A stretch of DNA of 64,000 nucleotides, from assembly GCF_000729995.1 (NCBI RefSeq), contig NZ_JNFG01000020.1:310001-374000 (forward strand), written 5' to 3'. Position 1 is the first letter of the stretch. Each line of letters begins with the position of its first letter. Shown piece by piece: positions 50,231-58,826 of the stretch. The notes below the pieces were generated by a model. It did not search any database. It saw only the letters and a list, made by a program, of their open reading frames with translations, and was not told the origin of the DNA. Made by a program: the position numbers and the translations under genes. Origin of the DNA: Caballeronia sordidicola. Lineage in GTDB: Bacteria > Pseudomonadota > Gammaproteobacteria > Burkholderiales > Burkholderiaceae.

Positions 50231-51823
50231 CTAGTTGCCCAACGCACATCCGTCTTTCCGATGGTCCGACGCACCGGCCAGCACACCGCGCTCCCAATCG
50301 ATCGAAATTGATTGGGCACCGCCGATTGCCCAGTTGGGTGGTACCAGACGAAACCCCCGACGTGTCAGTTCAGCGTGGGTCGAAGCCGGGAGGGTGCTCT
50401 CTGCTTCGACCACATTGGTTCCGGGACGAGGGAAGATGCGCGGCATGTCGATGGCTGTTTGCATGTCGAGGCCAAAGTGCAGGACCTTCGATAAAAAGTG
50501 CGCATGCCCCATCGCTTGATAATGGCCGCCCATGACGCCGAAGGTCAGCTGGACCTTGCAGTTCTTCGTCACCATGCCAGGGATAATGGTGTGCATGGGC
50601 CGCGCGCGCGGAGCGACGGCATTGGGGTGCCCGCGTTCCACGGTGAAGCTTTGTCCCCGGTTATGCAACAGAACGCCCGAGTTCGGCGCCATCAAGCCGC
50701 TACCGAACGGGTGAAACAGAGAGTTGATGAAGCTTGCGCAGTTACGATCCTTATCGACCACGCAGATGTATACCGTGTCCTTATGGTCGGCCGGCTTGAA
50801 CGAGGGCAGATCGGCCATCGGTCGCGCAAGGTCAATCCGGGAACGCAGCTCGTCCGCCAATTGATCCGACAAGAACCAGTCGACATCGACCGGACCGTTG
50901 CGGGGATCTCCAAGCAACGCGTCGCGGATGGAATAGGCCAGCCGGGTCGCCTCGATTTCCCGATGCAAGCGGTCAGGACCCAGTGGATCGTCGTTTGCGT
51001 CGAAGCCTTCAAGTATCTTCAGGATGAGTAGCGCGATCAGACCCTGACCATTAGGCGGACACTCGTGGACTTCGTAGCCGCGGAAACCTGACTTGATGGG
51101 TTTGACGTATTCGCCGTGAAATTCCGCGAAATCCTCGATCGTGTGCAGGCCGCCTTTACTTCGCAAATAGCTAACGATATCTTCGGTAATGGCCCCTTCG
51201 TAAAAGGCGCGCGAGCCACCTTCAGATATCGTTCGAAGCGTCTTGGCCAACAGCGGCTGACGATGGACGGTGCCGGCTTCCGGTGCCGCGCTATCAACGA
51301 GCATGTGAGCTCGGCAATTGATATCCATACCGAGCAGTTCAAGCTGATTCGCCCAATCCGATGCTGCTCGCGGAGCGACGACATAGCCGTTATCCGCGAG
51401 CGATATCGCTGGACTGAACAACCTCCCTAGCGGCATTGTCCCGTGGTCACGCGCCAGAGTCGTCCATGCATCAATCGCTCCAGGAACCGTAACGGCATGG
51501 GCGGAGTGCCGCTCGATTGCCGAGATTCCCATGGCGTCGAACGCTTCCACAGAAGCCGCTGCGGGCAACCATCCCGAACCATTGAAGGCGACGATGTCGT
51601 CAGTTCCCCTGCGTGAGTACAGGGCGAAGCAGTCTCCGCCGACCCCCGTCGAACCCGGCTCGACCACGCATTGGACAGCACATGCCGCAATCGCGGCGTC
51701 CATTGCGTTTCCGCCATCATCCAACACGTTGATGGCCGCCAGCGTGGAGGCAGGATGAGAGGTTGCGGCCATCCCATTCCTGGCCATCACAAGGGAGCGC
51801 CCGGGCAATTCAAAGTTACGCAT
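50231..51823 (-). CDS. gamma-glutamyltransferase family protein
   Basis: 530-residue Ntn hydrolase expected to self-cleave before Thr350 (HKDTVYICVVDKD), which aligns with the catalytic Thr391 of E. coli GGT; the usual TTHY is TVY here. Other family segments are NVLDDGGNAMDAAIA and CPPNGQGLIALLILKILEGF. There is no signal peptide, so it should be cytoplasmic, unlike periplasmic E. coli GGT. AAAGGAG 7 nt before ATG 51823 is a strong ribosome site. It sits between a transaminase and a ureohydrolase gene; hydrolysis of an imported gamma-glutamyl compound is the natural inference. Related acylases share the fold. Confidence 0.88.
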   Translation of the reverse strand: MRNFELPGRSLVMARNGMAATSHPASTLAAINVLDDGGNAMDAAIAACAVQCVVEPGSTGVGGDCFALYSRRGTDDIVAFNGSGWLPAAASVEAFDAMGISAIERHSAHAVTVPGAIDAWTTLARDHGTMPLGRLFSPAISLADNGYVVAPRAASDWANQLELLGMDINCRAHMLVDSAAPEAGTVHRQPLLAKTLRTISEGGSRAFYEGAITEDIVSYLRSKGGLHTIEDFAEFHGEYVKPIKSGFRGYEVHECPPNGQGLIALLILKILEGFDANDDPLGPDRLHREIEATRLAYSIRDALLGDPRNGPVDVDWFLSDQLADELRSRIDLARPMADLPSFKPADHKDTVYICVVDKDRNCASFINSLFHPFGSGLMAPNSGVLLHNRGQSFTVERGHPNAVAPRARPMHTIIPGMVTKNCKVQLTFGVMGGHYQAMGHAHFLSKVLHFGLDMQTAIDMPRIFPRPGTNVVEAESTLPASTHAELTRRGFRLVPPNWAIGGAQSISIDWERGVLAGASDHRKDGCALGN

Positions 51824-51842
51824 GCATGTTCTCCTTTCAGAT

Positions 51843-53219
51843 TCAGGCGCGCTTTGATTTGCGCCATTCCAGCGTGTCGTCAAGCGCTCGCTGCGTGCCA
51901 TCGAAAAGTTCGTCTATCTCCGCGCGGGTAATGATGAGCGGTGGACAGAAGTTGACGGTGTCGCCCAACGCACGCGTGATTACGCCATGCTTGAGAGCGC
52001 AGTTGCCCGCGTAGGAGGCGACGCCTTCGCTCGGCGCGAACGATTCTTTTGTCTCTTTGTTCGCAACGACTTCGAGCGCGGCGATCAATCCCGACCCGCG
52101 CGCTTCGCCAACAAGCGGATGCTGACCCAACTCGGCTACGCGCCGCTCGAAGTGCGGAATCACTTCGCGGACGTGGTCGAGAATCCGGTCGTCCTCATAG
52201 ATTTTTAGCGTCTCCAGCGCCACGGCTGCACACACCGGGTGTCCGCTGTAAGTGAACCCATGTCCAAACGTGCCAATTTTTTCGCTTTCACGGACCATGG
52301 CTTCGTATATCTCGTTGCTGACCATCAGCGCGGAGATGGGGAGATAACCTGCCGACAATTGCTTGGCCAGCGTAATCATGTCCGGACGCATGCCGAACGT
52401 CTGCGAACCAAACATATTTCCGGTGCGTCCGAATCCGCAGATGACCTCATCGGCGACCAGCAGGATGTCGTGACGTTTGAGAACCGCCTGGATTTTCTCC
52501 ATATAGGTTGCGGGCGGCACGATGACACCACCCGACGCCATGACGGGCTCCGCGAAGAACGCCGCAATGGTGTCCGCGCCTTCCGCCAGGATGAGTTGCT
52601 CCAGCGATTCGGCGCATCTAGTGGCGAACGCCTCTTCCGTCTCGCCGGGCAGACCGAAACGATAAAAATGAGGGCACACCGTGTGCAGGATGCGGTCAAT
52701 CGGCAGGTCGAAATCACGGTGATTATTCGGTAGCCCGGTCAAGCTGGCCGATGCAATGGTGACGCCGTGGTACGCACGCGTGCGCGATATGATTTTCTTC
52801 TTCTGCGGGCGTCCCAGCGCGTTGTTGTAATACCAGATCAGTTTGATCGCGGTGTCATTGGCTTCGGAGCCCGAGTTGGCAAAAAAGACCTTGGACATGG
52901 GCACCGGCGCCATGTCGATGAGTTTCTCCGCTAGTCTGATAGACGGTTCGGAGGACTTATGACCAAAGGCGTGATAAAACGGCAGCTTGCGCATTTGTCT
53001 GTCGGCGGCGTCGGCCAGGCGTGACTCACTGAACCCGAGCGACGCGCAGAAGAGGCCTCCCAACCCTTCTATATAGCGATTTCCCTCTGTGTCATAAACG
53101 TAGACACCTTCGCCCCGGTCTATAACCATGGGCCCTACTTCGCGGTGTGCGCTGAGATTGGTGTACGGGTGAAGATAATGCTTGATATCGCTTTGCTGCA
53201 GTGTTTGAGTGTCTTGCAT
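51843..53219 (-). CDS. class III omega-aminotransferase
   Basis: 458-residue PLP enzyme of fold type I. The PLP Lys is K286 in ITLAKQLSAGY; the ring-nitrogen Asp is in VADEVICGFGRTG, and FANSGSEANDTAIKL binds the phosphate. The family uses terminal amines such as putrescine, GABA, beta-alanine or spermidine with pyruvate or 2-oxoglutarate. ATG 53219 (GAGG 8 nt upstream) gives the normal N terminus. Placed after an amino-acid ABC importer and before GGT and ureohydrolase genes, it probably transaminates the amine they release. Confidence 0.9.
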   Translation of the reverse strand: MQDTQTLQQSDIKHYLHPYTNLSAHREVGPMVIDRGEGVYVYDTEGNRYIEGLGGLFCASLGFSESRLADAADRQMRKLPFYHAFGHKSSEPSIRLAEKLIDMAPVPMSKVFFANSGSEANDTAIKLIWYYNNALGRPQKKKIISRTRAYHGVTIASASLTGLPNNHRDFDLPIDRILHTVCPHFYRFGLPGETEEAFATRCAESLEQLILAEGADTIAAFFAEPVMASGGVIVPPATYMEKIQAVLKRHDILLVADEVICGFGRTGNMFGSQTFGMRPDMITLAKQLSAGYLPISALMVSNEIYEAMVRESEKIGTFGHGFTYSGHPVCAAVALETLKIYEDDRILDHVREVIPHFERRVAELGQHPLVGEARGSGLIAALEVVANKETKESFAPSEGVASYAGNCALKHGVITRALGDTVNFCPPLIITRAEIDELFDGTQRALDDTLEWRKSKRA

Positions 53220-53289
53220 CTGTTGCCTCGTCTCGTTGTTTTTGCGCTTCAGCATGTGCCTTGGCGCTATTGCTTGCGGCACATCGGTC

Positions 53290-54054
53290 TTACTTCATTG
53301 CGCCGCAAAGGAATCGCTGCAAACGCTCGCTTTTGGGCGCTTTGAAAACGTCCTTTGGATGACCTTCCTCCTCCACCACACCTTGATGGAGAAAGACGAC
53401 GTGATTCGATACTTCGCGTGCGAACCCCATCTCATGAGTCACGACAATCATCGTTCGTCCCTCCTCTGCCAGGTCGCGCATGACCTTGAGAACGTCGCCC
53501 ACCAGCTCCGGGTCGAGCGCCGAGGTGGGTTCGTCAAAGAGCAGCGCTTCCGGTTCCATCGCAAGCGCGCGGGCGATGGCAACGCGTTGCTGCTGGCCTC
53601 CTGATAAATGCGCAGGATAAGCGTTGGCGAATTTGGTCAAGCCAACTTGGTCAAGGTAACGCTCAGCGCGTTCCGTTGCCTCCTGCCTGGACAATTTCAG
53701 TACGTGACGGGGCGCTTCGACAATGTTCTCCATGACCGTCATATGCGCCCAGAGGTTGAAGTGCTGAAATACCATTGCCAGCTTTGTCCGCATCTTCTGC
53801 AGTTGAGCCTGGTTTGAAACGCGAATCTGTCCGTCGCGGTCGGTGGATGTCTTCACTTCATCGCCGTTCAGGCAGATGCGGCCCGACGATGGCGCCTCGA
53901 GAAAGTTGATGCATCGCAATAGCGTGCTCTTCCCGGACCCCGACGACCCGATCATGCTGATGACGTCACCGGGCCTGGCCTTCAACGAGACGCCTTTGAG
54001 AACCTGGTTGTTGCCGTACTGCTTGTGGAGATTCTCCACGCTCAATCCATTCAT
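53290..54054 (-). CDS. polar amino acid ABC transporter ATP-binding protein (HisP-like)
   Basis: 254-residue ATPase with Walker A GSSGSGKSTLLR, the longer HisP-type insertion after the first strands (DEVKTSTDRDGQIRVSN), signature LSGGQQQRVAIARAL and Walker B ALLFDEPTSALD. The insertion places it with histidine/arginine/ornithine/octopine transporters rather than glutamate ones. ATG 54054 begins the conserved MNGLSVENLHKQYG. It follows the permease gene by 11 bp. Confidence 0.93.
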   Translation of the reverse strand: MNGLSVENLHKQYGNNQVLKGVSLKARPGDVISMIGSSGSGKSTLLRCINFLEAPSSGRICLNGDEVKTSTDRDGQIRVSNQAQLQKMRTKLAMVFQHFNLWAHMTVMENIVEAPRHVLKLSRQEATERAERYLDQVGLTKFANAYPAHLSGGQQQRVAIARALAMEPEALLFDEPTSALDPELVGDVLKVMRDLAEEGRTMIVVTHEMGFAREVSNHVVFLHQGVVEEEGHPKDVFKAPKSERLQRFLCGAMK

Positions 54055-54065
54055 GGTTGTTCTCT

Positions 54066-54791
54066 TCAGGAAGCTGCCGGGACGGCCACTCGATGCGGAC
54101 GCAGGTGAGCAAGGTATTTGCGCTCGGTCATTCGAATCAGGAAAGCGAGAATGGTTGTCAGCCCGAAATAGACGGTTCCGGCCGCGATGAACGCTTCGAA
54201 CGGCGCGTAGTAGTTCGCGTAAAAATCTCGCGCGGCACCGGTCAGGTCGACAATGGTCACGGCACTGACAATCGACGTGCCGTGCAGCATCAGAATGACT
54301 TCGTTGCTGTAGGCCGGAATGAATCGTCGCAACGCCGACGGCAACAGGATGCGGCGCCACGCAGTTAGCCGGCTCATGCCATAGGCCTGTGCCGCTTCAA
54401 TCTCGCCGAACGGTGTGGACCGCAATGCGCCTGCCAGGATTTCGGTTGTATAAGCACAGGTGTTTGCTGTGAGCGCGAAGAGCGCGCAATAGAAAGGGTC
54501 GCGAAATAGCAGCAAGACCGGATTTCCTCTCTGCCACGCAGCCTGTAGCCACTCAAACTGACCAAACCCGTAATACACAATCATCAACTGCGCCAGCAGC
54601 GGCGTCCCGCGTATGAACCACGTGTAAGCGGCTACCGGCCCGCACACCGCGCGCCTGGGCGAGACACGCAAAATTGCAAGGGGAATGGCAAGGAGCAGGC
54701 CAAGCGCCAGCGAGATCAGGGTGAGCTGAATGGTTATCCACAGTCCACTTGCATACGCTGGAAACGCCTGTATGAGTTCCTGATAGCTCAT
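54066..54791 (-). CDS. basic/polar amino acid ABC transporter permease (HisM-like)
   Basis: 241-residue membrane subunit of the HisMQ family with the EAA loop AAQAYGMSRLTAWRRILLPSAL. The start overlaps the stop of the other permease gene by one base, so they are coupled. Together the two form the transmembrane channel. Confidence 0.92.
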   Translation of the reverse strand: MSYQELIQAFPAYASGLWITIQLTLISLALGLLLAIPLAILRVSPRRAVCGPVAAYTWFIRGTPLLAQLMIVYYGFGQFEWLQAAWQRGNPVLLLFRDPFYCALFALTANTCAYTTEILAGALRSTPFGEIEAAQAYGMSRLTAWRRILLPSALRRFIPAYSNEVILMLHGTSIVSAVTIVDLTGAARDFYANYYAPFEAFIAAGTVYFGLTTILAFLIRMTERKYLAHLRPHRVAVPAAS

Positions 54792-55489
54792 TACTGCAGT
54801 CTCCCTTCTCTAACGCCTTTCGAATAGCGAGTTCGGGCGCGAGAGAGGCATGCCGTTGACCCTGTTGTAAGCGCCAGGTACAGCGCACACGCGGCCAGAT
54901 AGAACGTCATGGGGGCCTGGGTAGTCCGCCCGGCCTGATCGGCGACAAACATCACGTCATGCAGGCCAATGAGCGAGGCAATAGCCGTCGTCTTGAGCAG
55001 GACAAGCCAGTTGTTGACGGCCGCTGGCAACGCGAGCCGCATCATTTGAGGGAACAGGATTCGACGAAATGCGAGCCATGGCGAGAAGCCGTACGCTTGC
55101 GCCGCTTCCATCTGACCGCGAGGCACCCCCAGCATCGCACCGCGGAACGTCTCGGTGTAATACGCGCCGAAAATGAAACCAATCGTGAGAACGGCAGTGA
55201 CGAATGCATTCACGTCGGGGGCATGAAAACCGAGGGCCGCCGCGATATGATTGATCAGGATCTGTCCGCCGTAGAAAACGAGCAACATCATCACGAATTC
55301 GGGTACGCCGCGTATCAGCGTGGTGTAAGCGGTCGCCGTCGATACCAGCATGCGTGACCCTGACTGCTTGGCGAGCGCGCCGGCCAGTCCAAGGCAAACG
55401 GATAAAAGCACCGAGAGCACGGCGAGGAGAAGCGTTACCCGAGCGCCTCGCAGAAGCGCAGGGAAGTATTCATGCAGTTCCGACATCAC
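54791..55489 (-). CDS. basic/polar amino acid ABC transporter permease (HisQ-like)
   Basis: 232-residue membrane subunit with the EAA loop AAQAYGFSPWLAFRRILFPQMM. It starts 101 bp after the substrate-binding protein gene. HisQ/HisM-type pairing supports a basic amino acid, opine or guanidino compound as substrate. Confidence 0.92.
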   Translation of the reverse strand: MMSELHEYFPALLRGARVTLLLAVLSVLLSVCLGLAGALAKQSGSRMLVSTATAYTTLIRGVPEFVMMLLVFYGGQILINHIAAALGFHAPDVNAFVTAVLTIGFIFGAYYTETFRGAMLGVPRGQMEAAQAYGFSPWLAFRRILFPQMMRLALPAAVNNWLVLLKTTAIASLIGLHDVMFVADQAGRTTQAPMTFYLAACALYLALTTGSTACLSRARTRYSKGVREGRLQ

Positions 55490-55590
55490 GCACCTTCAAT
55501 GAGGTACCCTAAGGCAGACAGAATACGGTCCTGCGACGGCGAGCCGAAGCGCACCGCCGCTTAACCGTGACAGGGGTGGCTTGGCCTCCA

Positions 55591-56388
55591 TCAGTACACG
55601 TCGAAGTTGAAATACTTCTTCTCGATCGACTGATAAACGCCGTTGGCACGGATCGCGTCAATAGCCTGGTCGAGCTGCTGCTTCAGGTCGTCGTCCGACT
55701 TGCGCACCGGAATGCCGTAGCCCTCGCCGAGAAGCGTCTTCTGCTCTGGCGTTGTGCCGAGGATAGGTTCCCCGATGAATTTGAAATTCCCGCCTTCCGG
55801 TTTGTTCAGGAAGCTGGTGAAGGCTTGGGTCGAATCCTGCAGCGCGGCGTCTATTCGTCCCGAGCGCAGATCCAGATAGACCTCGTCCTGCGTGGCATAA
55901 CGAACGATCTGCACGCCGTCGGGTACCCAATACGCACTCGCATACTTGTCACCCAGCGTTCCGCGTTGAACGCCAACGCGCTTGCCCTTCAATTCAGCCG
56001 GAGTGGCATCCTTGATCGGGCTCGACTTCGAAACAACAAGCCGCCTGGGCGAGTTGTAGTATTTGTTCGTGAAAGCGACTTTCTGCTTTCGCTCGGCGGT
56101 GATGGCAACAGAGGCCACGATCGCATCAATCTTTTCGGCCTGAAGGGCGGGGATGAGGCCATCCCAACTTACCTGGACAAGCGTGCAGTTCGCATGCATC
56201 TGCGTGCACAAGGCGTGGATCATGTCGATGTCGAACCCCACAGGCGTGCCGTCCGGCTGTATAGAGGAAAACGGCGGATAAGCTCCCTCAAAACCAATGC
56301 GGATATCCTTCCATTCTTTTGCGTGAGCCATTGTTGCGCCTAGCGAGAGCGCCAGGAGGACGGCAAAACGTCTGATTCGAAGTGTCAT
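55591..56388 (-). CDS. ABC transporter substrate-binding protein, lysine/arginine/octopine type
   Basis: 265-residue periplasmic binding protein. Signal peptide MTLRIRRFAVLLALSLGATM is cleaved after AHA. The mature start WKDIRIGFEGAYPPFSSIQPDG is typical of the HisJ/ArgT/OccT branch, and VGVQRGTLGDKYA contains the ligand carboxylate-binding Arg region. ATG 56388 gives a normal signal peptide; its ribosome site is weak. It is the first gene of the operon, behind the FadR-type regulator. The ligand likely has an alpha-amino acid end and a basic side chain; this is inference. Confidence 0.9.
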   Translation of the reverse strand: MTLRIRRFAVLLALSLGATMAHAKEWKDIRIGFEGAYPPFSSIQPDGTPVGFDIDMIHALCTQMHANCTLVQVSWDGLIPALQAEKIDAIVASVAITAERKQKVAFTNKYYNSPRRLVVSKSSPIKDATPAELKGKRVGVQRGTLGDKYASAYWVPDGVQIVRYATQDEVYLDLRSGRIDAALQDSTQAFTSFLNKPEGGNFKFIGEPILGTTPEQKTLLGEGYGIPVRKSDDDLKQQLDQAIDAIRANGVYQSIEKKYFNFDVY

Positions 56389-56479
56389 AGCGTAGTAGTG
56401 GTAAAAGTTGTTGAGAAACTCATTCCAGAAAACACGGCTAGTCAGTCCCATTGACGAATGATGCCTATAGGACAACTTA

Positions 56480-56490
56480 TTGTCTGACTA
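56480..56490. promoter_or_regulatory. FadR-subfamily GntR operator candidate
   Basis: TTGTCTGACTA matches the general FadR-type pattern TNGTNNNACNA exactly, and it overlaps an inverted repeat GACAA-CTTA-TTGTC (56471-56484). It lies in the gap between the regulator gene and the transporter operon that it should control. Confidence 0.5.
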
Positions 56491-56518
56491 AAAAATCGTT
56501 ATCTATGATGGTTTTCTG

Positions 56519-57190
56519 CTATTTTTCGGCTGTCATCCAGTTGCGTAGCGCTGGCACCGTTGCTTCAATATGTTCGCGAATCGTTGCTTCGAGGTCCGAC
56601 GCGTTCCCCTGCCTGATGGCAGCGACAATGGTCATGTGGTCGTCACGGGAGGTCATTGGCTTCTCAGCAAGCTCGAGCCACAGCCGCATGTGAGGCTCGA
56701 CCACGGCATGCAGGGCGGCAATTTGTGCGATGAGTCTCCTTCGGCCGCACAGTTGACAAAGGTATTCATGGAAATTGCGATGCGCCGTGACCCATTCGGG
56801 CACGTCGTTTTCGTTACGCTCCATGACATCGACAAGCCGGGTGAGCTCGGCGACATGTGAGGAGCCAATGCGTGGCAGGGCCAAACGCCCGGCTAGTCCT
56901 TCGAGGACCGCTCGCATGCTGAAAACTTCCTCCATCTCAACGGCATCGAGGCCGCGCACGATTGCGCCCCGGTTGGGCCGGATAGTCAGCAGTCCTTCAC
57001 TGGCCAGTCGTCGGAACGCTTCTCGTACGGGCATGCGGCTGGTGTTGATTTCTGCTGCAATGTCTTCAGGAATAAGCCGGTCGCCTGCCTTGTACGCGCC
57101 CATGCGGATGCGAAAGAGGATGAATGCGTAGGCTTCTTCCTCCGCCGTAGTAGGCACCGCGGAGTGATAGGGCTGAACGTGAGTTTCCAT
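56519..57190 (-). CDS. GntR family regulator, FadR/FCD subfamily
   Basis: 223-residue regulator with an N-terminal winged HTH (IPEDIAAEINTSRMPVREAFRRLASEGLL) and an all-helical FCD ligand domain with metal-type His residues (HRNFHEYL; ALHAVVEPHMRLW; EHIEATV). ATG 57190 is used; a TTG at 57199 is possible. It immediately precedes the transporter/transaminase/GGT/ureohydrolase run on the same strand with a matching operator in the gap, so it is very likely the regulator of that operon. FCD proteins usually respond to small carboxylates or amino acids. Confidence 0.9.
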   Translation of the reverse strand: METHVQPYHSAVPTTAEEEAYAFILFRIRMGAYKAGDRLIPEDIAAEINTSRMPVREAFRRLASEGLLTIRPNRGAIVRGLDAVEMEEVFSMRAVLEGLAGRLALPRIGSSHVAELTRLVDVMERNENDVPEWVTAHRNFHEYLCQLCGRRRLIAQIAALHAVVEPHMRLWLELAEKPMTSRDDHMTIVAAIRQGNASDLEATIREHIEATVPALRNWMTAEK

Positions 57191-57412
57191 GTATTCCAAA
57201 TGGAGCGATGACGAAAAGGGGTGGCGTCAGTCTGCTTGAAAAAGGTAAAGCGTAATATTCGTAAGAGTGGATACACGTATTCGTTGATGCAATATACCGC
57301 GCCAAAATAGCTGGCAAATAATTGTTAACCCGGAGAAGGGGCAGGCGTGGTCTAAGAGTGGAGGACGGGAGGGAACATCATCGTCAAGCGAGTAGACGCA
57401 ACGAGATTGCGA

Positions 57413-58660
57413 CTAAATGGAGCCTGGAACTGAATGCAGGATTGAAGCAATTCCCTTCGATGACAGCGCGCGTTCAATCCCAAGAACTGCCCCTCCGATT
57501 GCACCGGCATACTGATTGAGCGCGGTGTTTTCAATGAGCAAGCTTCTGGTCGCAAGCGGCAATGCCCGCCTATAGACAACTGCGCGAACACCCGCAAGCA
57601 AGTCGTCGCTGATTCTCGCCATCCGGCCGCCGAGGACAATCGCGGCCGGGTTGTACATGTGGACCTGCATCGCGATGACTTCGCCTATTTCAGCAGCCGC
57701 GGCGCGAATGAGCCTGACGGCCTGATGGTCACCCGAGCGAACCAGCCGCACCAGATCATCCACATTTTTGGCTCCCGCCTCGGGCAACGCCTGCAGGTTT
57801 GCAAGCACAGCGTTAGTCGAAGCCACCGCTTCAACACAGCCAATATTTCCGCAACGGCAAATGACATCGTCGCGCCCGGGCACCCTGATATGTCCGATGT
57901 CGCCCGCCGCGCCGTCGGCGCCTCTGTGCAACATGCCGTCGGACGTGATGATCCCGCAGCCTATCCCGGTCGACACCTTGGCGAACAGCAGGGGCGATTG
58001 ATGAGCAGGCCGGGTACGGGCCTCGCCCAACGCCATGAGGTTGACATCGTTGTCCACGAGCACAGGGCTCTTGAGGCGAGATTGCAGGTACTCGGACACC
58101 TGGAATCCGTCCCATCCCGGCATGATGGGTGGCCTCACGCAAACGCCACGACTGAAGTCCACGGGGCTCGGCAGACCGACTACCACGCTGCGAACTGATT
58201 GATCGAGAAGCCGATGCTCCCGCAACAATTGCTGGAACTGGTCGACGATCGAATCGAGGACGATCTCGGGTCCAAGTGCAACATCGATGCTGAAGACTCT
58301 CTCCGCCAGCCGCCTTTGAGCCAGGTCAGAGATGACGAGCCGTCCATGCGTCGCTCCCATGTCGGCCACCAGAATCAGCCCGGCGCGGGAATTGAGCACG
58401 AGCATCGTACCGGGCCGTCCTCGGGCGGAAGCACTTTGCGTTTGCTCTTTCACGAGGTCGCAATCAATCAACGGCTGGATCAATTGCGACACGGTGGAGC
58501 GAGCGAATCCCGTGTTACGTGCCAGGTCGGCGCGGCTGATCCCCTGAGACGAAGCGATCAGCCTTGCGAGCTTGCTCTGAACTTCAAACTCTTCAAGCCG
58601 GAAAGCCCGGTCGAAAGTGGCGAGGCGAGAAGGGGTAGGCAGATGGATTGGCGTATTCAT
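57413..58660 (-). CDS. ROK family transcriptional regulator
   Basis: 415-residue protein with an N-terminal winged HTH (ISRADLARNTGFARSTVSQL) and a ROK sugar-kinase-like domain. The zinc-binding motif CRCGNIGCVEA is intact, and VDNDVNLMALGEA is the ROK catalytic-type segment. With the HTH present it is an NagC/Mlc/XylR-like repressor. It is divergent from a Gfo/Idh oxidoreductase gene with a 166-bp AT-rich gap, so a sugar or sugar derivative is the likely effector. Confidence 0.9.
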   Translation of the reverse strand: MNTPIHLPTPSRLATFDRAFRLEEFEVQSKLARLIASSQGISRADLARNTGFARSTVSQLIQPLIDCDLVKEQTQSASARGRPGTMLVLNSRAGLILVADMGATHGRLVISDLAQRRLAERVFSIDVALGPEIVLDSIVDQFQQLLREHRLLDQSVRSVVVGLPSPVDFSRGVCVRPPIMPGWDGFQVSEYLQSRLKSPVLVDNDVNLMALGEARTRPAHQSPLLFAKVSTGIGCGIITSDGMLHRGADGAAGDIGHIRVPGRDDVICRCGNIGCVEAVASTNAVLANLQALPEAGAKNVDDLVRLVRSGDHQAVRLIRAAAAEIGEVIAMQVHMYNPAAIVLGGRMARISDDLLAGVRAVVYRRALPLATRSLLIENTALNQYAGAIGGAVLGIERALSSKGIASILHSVPGSI

Positions 58661-58826
58661 GACGAGGCCTGGGTCTTTCGAGCTTACTTAATCCGTCCGC
58701 AAGCCACAAGCGTGATTGTAAGGACGATAGGCAAAGTATTTATGTCGGGAATCGAATTAAATAATACAAAATATCGGGCCAAGCCGGGTCTCGGTAATGT
58801 CCAGTCAACCAAATGGAGTTTAAAAA

